Positions 36,528 to 44,734 of a DNA stretch of 47,144 nucleotides are shown here, piece by piece. Made by a program: the position numbers and the translations under genes. Source of the stretch: a bacterium (GTDB lineage Bacteria; Chloroflexota; Dormibacteria; Dormibacterales; Dormibacteraceae); assembly GCA_902812395.1 (NCBI GenBank), contig CADDZO010000005.1:1-47144 (forward strand), in the 5' to 3' direction. Positions within the stretch are counted from its first letter, which is position 1, and every line of letters begins with the position of its first letter. The notes beneath the pieces are model-generated. The model saw nothing but the letters and a program-made list of their open reading frames with translations. It was not told where the DNA came from and made no database searches.

Positions 36528-37550
36528 CTACCGCGCTCCGGTGGGGGTTCGCACCCTGGGGTCGATGACCCCGTAGAGGACGTCGACGATCAGGTTGAGG
36601 GCCACGTAGGCGAAGGCGCTGAGCAGGATGAAGGTCTGGACCACCGCGTAGTCCTGGCGCAGGATCGAATCCACCACCAGGGCGCCGACCCCGGGCCAGT
36701 TGAAGACAGTCTCCACCAGCACGCTGCCGGCCAACAGCTGGGCCAGGACCATGCCCCCGGCGGTGAGCGTGGGCAGAAACGCGTTGGGCAGGGCGTGGCG
36801 GACGTAGGCGGTCCAGCGCCCGACCCCCTTGCTCCGGACCACGGTGATGAACTGCTCCCGGGAGACTTCGAGCAGGTTCACCCGCAGCAGCCGGACCAGG
36901 TAAGCGAAGGGGGCGAGGCCGAGGGTGACCGCGGGCAGTACCAGGTGTTGTAGGGCGTTGCCCAGCGTCCCCCACTGTCCAGCGATGACGGCGTCCACGG
37001 TGTAGAGGCCGGTCACGGTGGGCGGCGGTGCGACCGCCGGCCCCAGGCGCCCCTCTGGACCAGGGAGCAGGTGCAGGGCCTGGCTGAAGGCGAGCAGGAG
37101 CAGGAGGCCGAACCAGAAGGGCGGGGTGCCGAGGCCGAAGAAGGAGATGGCGCGAACCGTTCCGTCCACCACCGGGCGGTGGCGGTAGGTGGAGAGCAGG
37201 GCCAGCACCACCGCGGCCACGAAGGCGAAGGCGAAGGCGTAGAGCCCGAGCTCGATGCTGGCCGGCAGCCGGGTCGCGATCACCTCCCGCACGGGCCGGC
37301 CGTTGCTGTAGGAGAAGCCCCAGTCGCCGCTGAAGAAGCTAGAGATGTAGCGCAAGTACTGGACGTAGATGGGCCGGTCGAGGCCCATCAGCCGGACCTG
37401 CTGCTGGATCGCCTGCTGGCTGGCCAGCGGGCCCAGGATCAGGCGCGCCGGGTTGCCGGGGAGGATCCGGAGGAAGAGGAACGAGACCACCGAGGCGCCG
37501 AAGATCGCGGCCAGCGAGCCCAGCAGGCGACCGCCCACGGTCCTGATCAC
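36528..37550 (-). CDS. dppB: oligopeptide/dipeptide ABC transporter permease (DppB type)
   Basis: The protein has 340 residues with six transmembrane helices. The N-terminal FLFLRILPGNPARLILGPLA and GDWGFSYSNGRPVREVIATR segments are DppB signatures. A long periplasmic insertion follows about residue 165. The cytoplasmic EAA-type loop (RSKGVGRWTAYVRHALPNAF) contacts the ATPases. It starts 9 bases after the dppC stop. Confidence 0.95.
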   Translation of the reverse strand: MIRTVGGRLLGSLAAIFGASVVSFLFLRILPGNPARLILGPLASQQAIQQQVRLMGLDRPIYVQYLRYISSFFSGDWGFSYSNGRPVREVIATRLPASIELGLYAFAFAFVAAVVLALLSTYRHRPVVDGTVRAISFFGLGTPPFWFGLLLLLAFSQALHLLPGPEGRLGPAVAPPPTVTGLYTVDAVIAGQWGTLGNALQHLVLPAVTLGLAPFAYLVRLLRVNLLEVSREQFITVVRSKGVGRWTAYVRHALPNAFLPTLTAGGMVLAQLLAGSVLVETVFNWPGVGALVVDSILRQDYAVVQTFILLSAFAYVALNLIVDVLYGVIDPRVRTPTGAR

Positions 37551-37559
37551 CGTCTGCCT

Positions 37560-38450
37560 CTACAGATGCGCATAGCGCCCCCGAGGGTCGAGGGCATCCC
37601 GGAGCCGGTCGGCGATGATGCTGGTCGCGGTGACCACGGCCAGCACCCCGAGCCCGGGGAACACGCCGATCCACCACTGCCCGGTGAGCGCGTACTGGAG
37701 GCCGTTGGTGATCATCACCCCCCACTCCGGGGTGGGCACCTGGGCCCCCAGCCCCACGAACCCCAGCCCGGCCAGGGTCAGGATGGCATAGCCGAAGACC
37801 GCCGCCGACTGGATCAGCAGGGTGGACAGGGTGTGGGGGAGGATGTGGCGCCACATGATCCACGAAGGGTGGGCGCCGATCGCGGTCGCCGCCTCGACGA
37901 AGGGAAGGGTGCGGATCTTGATCACCTCGCTCCGGAGCAGGCGCGCGAAGTAGGGCAGCGAGGTGAGCACGATGCCCAGGGTCGCGGTCTTGAGGCCCAC
38001 CCCCAGGCCGACCGTGACCGCCATGGCCAGCGCCAGGGGCGGGAAGGCCAGGATGGCGTCCATCACCCGCATCAGGACCGCGTCCAGCCAGCCGCCCAGC
38101 GTTCCGGCGCCCAGGCCGATCAGGCTGCCGAACGCGGCGCCGGCCGCGGTCACGATGGCGCCTACCGAGAGCGAGATGCGGGCTCCGGCGCAGAAGCGGG
38201 CGAAGACGTCCCGGCCCACGTTGTCCGTGCCCATGGGGTGGGCCGGCGACGGCGCCCGCAGCGCCTCCCCGATGTTCAGGGCCAGCGGGTTCTGCGGCCA
38301 AAGCACCGGGCCCAGGGCGGCGAGCGCGGCGAGCAGGGCCAGGAGGACGGAGGCGAAGAGGAGCTGGGGATCGTCGTGGACCAGCCGGAGGGCGGTGCGG
38401 GCGGTGGCGCGGCGCGCCGTCCCCGGGGCCGGGATGGCGACGTCGGCCAT
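37560..38450 (-). CDS. dppC: oligopeptide/dipeptide ABC transporter permease (DppC type)
   Basis: The protein has 296 residues from ATG 38450, which overlaps the hyuB stop (TGATG). After an N-terminal helix come HPMGTDNVGRDVFARFCAGA and RISLSVGAIVTAAG, the DppC hallmark, and the EAA loop VEAATAIGAHPSWIMWRHIL. The C-terminus ends with the family's GDALDPRGR-like RDALDPRGRYAHL. It pairs with DppB. Confidence 0.95.
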   Translation of the reverse strand: MADVAIPAPGTARRATARTALRLVHDDPQLLFASVLLALLAALAALGPVLWPQNPLALNIGEALRAPSPAHPMGTDNVGRDVFARFCAGARISLSVGAIVTAAGAAFGSLIGLGAGTLGGWLDAVLMRVMDAILAFPPLALAMAVTVGLGVGLKTATLGIVLTSLPYFARLLRSEVIKIRTLPFVEAATAIGAHPSWIMWRHILPHTLSTLLIQSAAVFGYAILTLAGLGFVGLGAQVPTPEWGVMITNGLQYALTGQWWIGVFPGLGVLAVVTATSIIADRLRDALDPRGRYAHL

Positions 38451-40189
38451 CAACCGATGGGGCGATCGCCGCCCAGGGCGTGCGGGTAGTGGCGGCGGGC
38501 GTGTTCCTCGGTGATGTAGCCGGCCCGCAGGTCCCGCCGCACCGCCTCCGGGTCGCGCTCTGAGGGAGGACCGTAGCCGCCCCCGCCCCCGGTGTGGAGC
38601 TCCAGGGTGGCTCCCTTGGGCACCAGGAGCCGGGTCGCCTTCCCGAAGCGGATCCGGGAGCCGTCGGGATAGCGCAGCTCGGCGCTGTTGGGACGGCCGC
38701 TGAGGCCACCCTCCAGGCCCCAGGGCGCGGTCCGGGTCCGCTCCACCGCCGAGGTCACGTAGGCATCCTCCAGCATCTGGAAGAAGAGGTCCACCCCCAG
38801 ACCGCCGCGGTGGCGCCCCGGTCCCCCGGAGTCGGGGATCAGCTCCAGCCGCTCCATGAGCCAGGGGTTGCGCTGTTCCCAGACCTCGACCGGAGAGAAG
38901 CGGGTCGCGGCCTCGGCGTGGTGGATGAGGCTGCTGGCACCGTCCCCGTGGCGGTGGCCGCCCTGTCCGATCGGGTGGGGCGACCCGTCGGCCCAGGGCT
39001 CCCCGGTCGCCTCCCGCCGGCCCCACCAGACGAGGGAGCAGATGTCCCCGCCGCTGCAGGCGGGCACGGCATCGGGGATGGCCTTGGCCACCGCGTCGTA
39101 GATCACCTCCATCGCCTGCATCGCCGGCCAGCCGTAGAGGAAGCAGGGAGCCGGGGGGAGGGGGTCGAACATCGAGCCGGGCCGGGTGACCACCTCCAGC
39201 GGTCGGAAGTGCCCCTCGTTGGGCGCCTCTCCGCCGCCGGCCAGCATCGTGATCGCGATCCGGCTCGCGGACACGGTGGAGGCGATCGGGCAATTGATCG
39301 GGCCCGGCTGCGCGTCAGGCACGTTGCTGTAGTCGAGCCTGACCGTGGAGCCGCTCACCTCGAGCACCACCTCGAATGGCACCGGCTCGTCGGTGACCCC
39401 GTTGTTGTCCATCATCCCCTGGCCGACGTAGCGCCCGTCGGGGATGCGCTCGAAGTAGCTGCGGACCACGGCCTCGCCGTGGTCGAACATGCGCTCAACC
39501 GACTCCCAGAAGCGCTCCGGGCCGTACCGCTCCACCACCCGCAGGAGGGCGGCGGCGCCGGTCCGCACCCCCACCACCTCGGCGTTGATGTCGCCGGCCA
39601 CCATCTTGGGCACGCGCGAGTTGGCGATGGCCATCCGGTAGATGTCCTGGACCAGCTCGCCCCGGCGGTAGAGCTTGACCCCGGGGAAGATGGTGCCCTC
39701 CTGGAAGACGTCCACGGTGTCGGTCGAGTAGGGCTCCTTGCCGCCGATGTCCAGCCAGTGGCCCTTGATGGTGGTGTAGCCAATCAGCTCCCGTTCCTGG
39801 AAGAACACCGGCATGACCATGGCGCAGTCCTGGGGGTGGGAGCCGGTGCCGAAGGGGAAGTTGTAGAGGATGATGTCGCCTGGCTCCAGCTCCGCCTCGC
39901 CGCCGACGGCGTCCACCGCCGCCTGTACGCAGAAGTTCATGGTGCCCATGAACAGGGGCAGGCTCGGCGCCTGGGCCAGCAGGCGGACCTGGCGGTCGTA
40001 GATGGCGACCGCGAAGTCGAGCACCTCGTAGATGACCGGGGAGAAGGCGGTGCGGACCAGGGCGCGCTTCATCTGATCGGCGGCGGAGTTGAGGCCGTGG
40101 CGGACGACCTCGGTGGTGATGGGATCGGCATCCTTGGTCCCGGTCGAGGCGCCGGCCCCGGCCCGGTGGACCACCCGCTGGCCGCTCAT
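38450..40189 (-). CDS. hyuB: hydantoinase/oxoprolinase B-type subunit (HyuB), copy 2
   Basis: The protein has 579 residues; ATG 40189 overlaps the hyuA2 stop (ATGA). Family features: ADQMKRALVRTAFSPVIYEV, FAVAIYDRQVRLLAQAPSLP, GDIILYNFPFGTGSHPQDCA, GPINCPIASTVSASRIAITM, EGHFRPLEVVTRPGSMFDPL and GGPGRHRGGLGVDLFF. The C-terminus has GGGGGYGPPSERDPEAVRRD then LRAGYITEEHA. It is much more like the broken copy 3 (44735) than copy 1, so copies 2 and 3 are probably recent relatives. Confidence 0.93.
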   Translation of the reverse strand: MSGQRVVHRAGAGASTGTKDADPITTEVVRHGLNSAADQMKRALVRTAFSPVIYEVLDFAVAIYDRQVRLLAQAPSLPLFMGTMNFCVQAAVDAVGGEAELEPGDIILYNFPFGTGSHPQDCAMVMPVFFQERELIGYTTIKGHWLDIGGKEPYSTDTVDVFQEGTIFPGVKLYRRGELVQDIYRMAIANSRVPKMVAGDINAEVVGVRTGAAALLRVVERYGPERFWESVERMFDHGEAVVRSYFERIPDGRYVGQGMMDNNGVTDEPVPFEVVLEVSGSTVRLDYSNVPDAQPGPINCPIASTVSASRIAITMLAGGGEAPNEGHFRPLEVVTRPGSMFDPLPPAPCFLYGWPAMQAMEVIYDAVAKAIPDAVPACSGGDICSLVWWGRREATGEPWADGSPHPIGQGGHRHGDGASSLIHHAEAATRFSPVEVWEQRNPWLMERLELIPDSGGPGRHRGGLGVDLFFQMLEDAYVTSAVERTRTAPWGLEGGLSGRPNSAELRYPDGSRIRFGKATRLLVPKGATLELHTGGGGGYGPPSERDPEAVRRDLRAGYITEEHARRHYPHALGGDRPIG

Positions 40190-42228
40190 CGGGCCCCCTC
40201 CAGGTCGCTGATGAAGAGGCTCCCGGAGGGATGCACGCTGGCCTGGAAGCCCGCGTCCAGATAGGTGGTCGCGGTCTCTTCGAGAACGATCGCCGGCCCC
40301 TCCAGCACCGCTCCCGGGTTGAGGCTGGCCCGGTCCAGCAGCCGGAAGCGAAGCCGCCGGTCGCGGCTGAACGAGTACGCCTCTGCCTCGCCGATCGCCG
40401 GCCGCCGGCCGTCGCCAGCGGAGACTCGGGTGCGGGACTCCGCCCGCCGCGGCAGCGGCGTTCGGACTGTGGCCCGGATGGAGACCACCTCCACCTCCTC
40501 TTCCATGGTGTGACCAAAGGTGCGGGCGTACTCCTGGGCGAACGCCCGGCGCAGAAAGTCGATGCCCTCGGCGATCAGCCCCTCGGCCGTGGTCCGGACC
40601 CCCACCGTGATGGTGTGCTCCTGGCCGACGTAGCGCATGTCGAGCGCCGCCTCCCGCCGGCTCGGCGCCCCGCCGCCGCCGTCGGGGAGGGTGGCCAGGA
40701 GCTGGGTCAGGGTGGCGTTGGCCCGCTCGACGGTGCCGTCGGCCAGCTTCAGGATCTGGGTCCGAGACGCGGTGCGGGTGAGGTCGGCGCCGAGCAGGCC
40801 CCAGGCGGAGAAGTTGCCGGCGTAGGGCGGAACCACGATCTCCTTGATCTCCAGCTCCCGGGCCAGCAGGGTGGCGAAGAGCGGCCCGGCGCCGCCGAAG
40901 GCCACCAGCCGTGCCCGCCGTGGATCCTGGCCCTGCTCGACCGTGATCTCGCGGATGGCGTTGGCCATGTTGGCGCTGGCGATCAGCAGCGCTCCCCGGG
41001 CGACCGCCTCCAGGTCCAGGCCCACCCGTTCGCCGAGCGGCCGGAGCGCCGCCGCCGCCAGGCCGGGGTCGAGGCGCAGCCCGCTGGCCAGCTGGCCCTC
41101 GCCGAACATCCCCAGCACCAGAGCGGCGTCGGTCAGCGTCGGCTGGGTCCCGCCGCGGCCGTAACAGGCCGGCCCCGGGTCGGCGCCCGCGCTCTGCGGT
41201 CCGACCCGGAGCAATCCGCCGACGTCGACGTGGACGATGGAGCCTCCCCCGGCCCCGATCGAGCGCACGTCCACCCAGGGCGTCTGCAGGGGCAGCCCGA
41301 CCACCCGCCCCTCGTACATCACCTGGGGACGGCCATGGGTGACCAGGCAGGTGTCGAAGCTGGTGCCGCCCACGTCGGCGGTGATCACGTCGCCCAGGCC
41401 CAGGTCGCGAGCCAGCTCGGCGGCACCCTCGGCGCCGGCCACCGGGCCCGAGAGGATGGTCTCGAACGGCCGTCTGGCCGCCTCGGCGAAGGGCAGGGCG
41501 CCGCCCCCGCAGCGGGTGATCAGCGCCTCGCCCTCGAACCCGGCCCGCCGCAGCTTCTCCTCCAGCCGGTGCAGGTACCCGGCGACCCGGGGTTTGATCC
41601 AGGCATCGATCACCGTGGTGCAGGTCCGCTCGTACTCCCGGTACTCGCCCGACACCCGGTGGGAGAGCGAGATGTCCCCGGCAAACCCACAGGCTCGCAG
41701 GACCCGCTCGGCCGCCAGCTCGTGGGCCGGATTGGCGTACGCGTGGAGGAAGGCGACGGCCACGCTGCCCACGCCTTCGGCGGCGAAGACCGCGGCCGCC
41801 CGGCGGACGTCCTCCTCGTCGAGGGGCAGCCGCACGCTGCCGTCGGCCATGACCCGCTCGGTGACCGGCAGCCGGAGGTGGCGCGGGACCAGCGGCGGCG
41901 CCGGCCGCCAGAAGAGGTCGTAGGGATCGTCGCGGTCGCCACGCCGGATCTCGAGCACGTCCCGGAAGCCGCGGGTGGCGAGCAGGCCCACCGGCTGGCC
42001 GCGGCGCTCGAGCAGCGAGTTGAGACCCACCGTGGTCCCGTGCAGGAAGTAGCGCGCGGCCCGCAGCAACGGGGCTGGCACCACCTCGGCTACCGCCTGC
42101 TCGACCGCTTCGTCCGGAGCCTGGGGCGTGGTCGGACGCTTCGCCACCCGGACCTCTCCGGATTCGTCGTCGTAGAAGATCAGGTCGGTGAACGTCCCGC
42201 CGACGTCGACGCCGAGCCTACTCGCCAT
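40186..42228 (-). CDS. hyuA: hydantoinase/oxoprolinase A-type subunit (HyuA), copy 2
   Basis: The protein has 680 residues from ATG 42228, with GGAGCTGGGG upstream. LGVDVGGTFTDLIFYDDESG is the ATP-binding start. FLHGTTVGLNSLLERRGQPV, VITADVGGTSFDTCLVTHGR, SIGAGGGSIVHVDVGGLLRV, GPQSAGADPGPACYGRGGTQ and LVAFGGAGPLFATLLARELE follow in family order. It is coupled to hyuB copy 2 by a 4-base overlap. It is the second gene of the operon, directly after the binding protein, suggesting that this pair acts first on the imported compound. Confidence 0.94.
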   Translation of the reverse strand: MASRLGVDVGGTFTDLIFYDDESGEVRVAKRPTTPQAPDEAVEQAVAEVVPAPLLRAARYFLHGTTVGLNSLLERRGQPVGLLATRGFRDVLEIRRGDRDDPYDLFWRPAPPLVPRHLRLPVTERVMADGSVRLPLDEEDVRRAAAVFAAEGVGSVAVAFLHAYANPAHELAAERVLRACGFAGDISLSHRVSGEYREYERTCTTVIDAWIKPRVAGYLHRLEEKLRRAGFEGEALITRCGGGALPFAEAARRPFETILSGPVAGAEGAAELARDLGLGDVITADVGGTSFDTCLVTHGRPQVMYEGRVVGLPLQTPWVDVRSIGAGGGSIVHVDVGGLLRVGPQSAGADPGPACYGRGGTQPTLTDAALVLGMFGEGQLASGLRLDPGLAAAALRPLGERVGLDLEAVARGALLIASANMANAIREITVEQGQDPRRARLVAFGGAGPLFATLLARELEIKEIVVPPYAGNFSAWGLLGADLTRTASRTQILKLADGTVERANATLTQLLATLPDGGGGAPSRREAALDMRYVGQEHTITVGVRTTAEGLIAEGIDFLRRAFAQEYARTFGHTMEEEVEVVSIRATVRTPLPRRAESRTRVSAGDGRRPAIGEAEAYSFSRDRRLRFRLLDRASLNPGAVLEGPAIVLEETATTYLDAGFQASVHPSGSLFISDLEGAR

Positions 42229-42237
42229 CCCCAGCTC

Positions 42238-43851
42238 CTACTTGGACCAGGTCCGGTAGTTGATCTCGTCCGAGTAGAAGTAGGACCTGACCCGCTTGTT
42301 GAGGACCGTGATGTACTCGTCCCCGTAGACCGGGATCTTGGGCGTGTCGGCGATCCACAGCCGTTCGATCTGGTCCCAGAGCTGTTGGCGGGTGGCGGGG
42401 TCGGTGGTCTGTCGCGCCTGGTCGAGCAGCTGGTCGGCCTGCGGGATGCAGGTGGCGGTCAGGTTGAAGCTGATGCCGCACTTCATGTCGTAGCCCAGGT
42501 AGTAGCCCGGATCAATGACGCCGGGTCCGTCGAGGCGAATGAAGGCCTGCACCTTGTGGCCCTCGAGTGCGTTGATGTAGTCGGTGGGCGAGAGCTGCTG
42601 GACGGTCAGGTTGACGCCCAGCTGGCTCCACACACCCTGCACCGCGGTGGCCACCTGCTCGTCGATCGGGTTCCCCTCCTGGATCACCAGGGTCGCGCCG
42701 ATCGGGGTGTGGACGCCGGAGGCCTGGAGCAGCTGGCGGGCCTTGGCCAGGTCGTAGGGCCGGGGCTTTTCGATCTGGGCGTTGTAGCCCGGGAAGGAAG
42801 GCGGAAAGGGGCCGAAGAACAGCTTGCCGTAGCCGAAGGCGATGTTTGACAGGATCTGCTGGTAGGGGACCGCGTAGCTCAGCGCCTCGCGCAGCTTCTG
42901 GTTGTTGAACGGGGGCATGTTGTTGGCCAGCCCCAGCCATTCGGTCTCGGGGCTGGGGTCGGCGATCACGCGCAGGTTGGGGTTGCTGGCCAGGCTGTGG
43001 GCCGACTGCTTGGCCAGTCCCAGCGTCACGTCGGCCGCACCCGACTTGGCCTCCAGCAAGAGGGTGGGGTCGGAGTTGATGAAGTTGATCACGACCTTCT
43101 GGGCACCCGACTTCTCGAAGAAGTTGGGGTTGGCGACCAGGACGGCGCGCTTGTTGGGCTCGTAGGACTGCAGCAGGAACGGGCCGTAGCCCGCCACGTG
43201 CCCGGCCATCCACTGGTTGACCTGGTTGGGCACCACGCCCCCGTGGGCGTTGACGACGGCCGGATCGACGATCGAGGCGGCCGGTTGGGCCCAGTCCTGG
43301 AGCACGTTGGGGTCGGGGCGCGACAGGGTGATCACCACCGTGTTGGGGTCGGGGGTGGCGATGGACTTGATCAGGGGCGGCGTGTAGATCCCGTCGTAGA
43401 TGAAGTAGCCGCCGCAGCCGTTCATGGTCACGCTGCGCTCGAGCGAGAACTTGACCGCCTGGGAGTCCACGGGGTCGCCGTTGGGGAACTTGAGGCCCGG
43501 GCGCAGGTGAAACGTGTAGACCAGCCCGTCGGAGCTGATGTTCCAGCTCTTGGCTAGGTAGGGGACGATGTGGGCGGGATCGGCCTGGGTGGTGCCGTCG
43601 GGGCCCGGCTTGCTGCCGTACTGGGTGAGCTGGCTGTAGACGCCGTTGGTGATGGTGAAGTCGGTGGTCCCGCACTCCTCGGCCGGGTCCAGCGTGGCCG
43701 GCCCGACCGCCATGTTGACCACCAGGGCGGAGCCGTTGGAGGCTTGCGAGGACGGGGCGGTGTTGCTCGAGCCGCAGGCTGCGGCCACCAGGCACGTGGC
43801 TGCGATCAGCGGGCCTCCGCGGCCATTGAGAAACCGGATCAACCACTGCAT
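42238..43851 (-). CDS. dppA: peptide/hydantoin ABC transporter substrate-binding lipoprotein (DppA/OppA, SBP family 5)
   Basis: The protein has 537 residues from ATG 43851, with GGAGGG 10 bases upstream. The signal peptide ends in a lipobox (LVAAACGSS). Family-5 features: ALVVNMAVGPATLDPAEECG, YLAKSWNISSDGLVYTFHLR, GLKFPNGDPVDSQAVKFSLE, LREALSYAVPYQQIL and DQIERLWIADTPKIPVYGDE. It captures the peptide-like or cyclic-amide substrate outside the cell for the DppBCDF transporter. It is the first gene of the nine-gene operon and diverges from gntR. Confidence 0.94.
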   Translation of the reverse strand: MQWLIRFLNGRGGPLIAATCLVAAACGSSNTAPSSQASNGSALVVNMAVGPATLDPAEECGTTDFTITNGVYSQLTQYGSKPGPDGTTQADPAHIVPYLAKSWNISSDGLVYTFHLRPGLKFPNGDPVDSQAVKFSLERSVTMNGCGGYFIYDGIYTPPLIKSIATPDPNTVVITLSRPDPNVLQDWAQPAASIVDPAVVNAHGGVVPNQVNQWMAGHVAGYGPFLLQSYEPNKRAVLVANPNFFEKSGAQKVVINFINSDPTLLLEAKSGAADVTLGLAKQSAHSLASNPNLRVIADPSPETEWLGLANNMPPFNNQKLREALSYAVPYQQILSNIAFGYGKLFFGPFPPSFPGYNAQIEKPRPYDLAKARQLLQASGVHTPIGATLVIQEGNPIDEQVATAVQGVWSQLGVNLTVQQLSPTDYINALEGHKVQAFIRLDGPGVIDPGYYLGYDMKCGISFNLTATCIPQADQLLDQARQTTDPATRQQLWDQIERLWIADTPKIPVYGDEYITVLNKRVRSYFYSDEINYRTWSK

Positions 43852-43921
43852 GCCGTTGGCTCCCTCCGCTCGTACCCGGCCAAGCGACATCGAGCCTGCC
43901 GGGATGTGTTCTGCATTTCCT

Positions 43922-43953
43922 ATTCTATAGAACATGACGCCAACTGGGTGCAA
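43922..43953 (-). promoter_or_regulatory. probable promoter/operator of the dppA-hyu operon
   Basis: On the minus strand TTGCAC (43948-43953) and TATAGA (43924-43929) are 18 bases apart, a reasonable sigma70 pair. The -10 box lies inside a perfect 10-base palindrome, TTCTATAGAA (43923-43932). This is a likely operator for the divergent GntR regulator, since GntR proteins bind short palindromes over promoters. The leader to the dppA ATG would be about 65 bases. Confidence 0.55.
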
Positions 43954-43986
43954 GGGATGGGGAGCGGCTGCGGGGGCTGCTATACG

Positions 43987-44679
43987 ATGCTTTCCATGTT
44001 GAGTCGGCCCGGGCGGGAGATCCTGCGGCCCCTGGACGCGACCAACCTGCGGGCCAAGGCCCGTGCCGTGATCCGCGCCGGCATCATCACTGGCGAGCTG
44101 GCCGCCGGAGAGATCTATCCCGTCTCCTACTTCACCTCTCGGCTCAGGGTCTCGGCGACGCCGATCCGGGAGGCGCTCTTCGACCTGGCCAGCGAGGGGC
44201 TGGTCGAGGTGGTGCGCAACCGCGGCTTCCGGGTGCCGGTCCTGAGCGAGGCCGACCTGGACGAGATCTTCGAGATCCGGCTCATGCTCGAGGTCCCCAG
44301 CGTCGGCGGGCTGGTCGGGCACCTGGACCCGGACACGGTGGCGGAGAGCCGCGAGTACGCGCGGCAGAACGAGGCCCTGGCCGCCGAGGGCGACCTGGCC
44401 GGGTTCCTGGAGACCGACCGCCTCTTCCACGGCCGCCTGCTCCGGCCGCTCGAGAACGCGCGCCTGCGCGACCTGATCGCACGCTACCGGGACATCACCC
44501 GGCTGACCGGCCTGACCCAGATTGCCGGCTCACCGCGGCTCATCACGTCGGCCAGGGAGCACGGGGAGCTGCTCGAGGCGCTGGTCAAGGGCGACCGTCT
44601 GGGGGCGGAGTTCATCATGCGCCGGCACCTGGAGCACACGCGGGGGCTGTGGGCGGGCCACGACGAGCCGGATGACTGA
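43987..44679 (+). CDS. GntR-family regulator (FadR/FCD subfamily)
   Basis: The protein has 230 residues from ATG 43987; ATG 43996 (MLSRPGREILRP) is an equally possible start 10 bases after a TATACG box. The winged helix covers about residues 20-85 (LRAKARAVIRAGIITGELAA, VSATPIREALFDLASEGLVE, NRGFRVP). An FCD-type all-helical ligand domain follows (LDEIFEIRLMLEVPSVGGLV, FHGRLLRPLENARLRDLIAR, REHGELLEALVKGDRLGAEF) with His residues near the end (RRHLEHTRG). It is divergent from dppA and most likely controls the hyu/dpp operon. Confidence 0.9.
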   Translation: MLSMLSRPGREILRPLDATNLRAKARAVIRAGIITGELAAGEIYPVSYFTSRLRVSATPIREALFDLASEGLVEVVRNRGFRVPVLSEADLDEIFEIRLMLEVPSVGGLVGHLDPDTVAESREYARQNEALAAEGDLAGFLETDRLFHGRLLRPLENARLRDLIARYRDITRLTGLTQIAGSPRLITSAREHGELLEALVKGDRLGAEFIMRRHLEHTRGLWAGHDEPDD

Positions 44680-44734
44680 GGTGCCCGGGGAGCCGGCCGG
44701 GCACCGCGGCCCGAGCCCTGGGCTGAGGGACGGC

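Noticed and set aside
37071-42849. Long open frames on the plus strand opposite the hyu and dpp genes (up to several hundred codons)
   Set aside because: They mirror codons of clearly homologous minus-strand genes, have arbitrary Arg/Gly/His/Asp-rich composition and no recognisable motif; high G+C makes such frames common.
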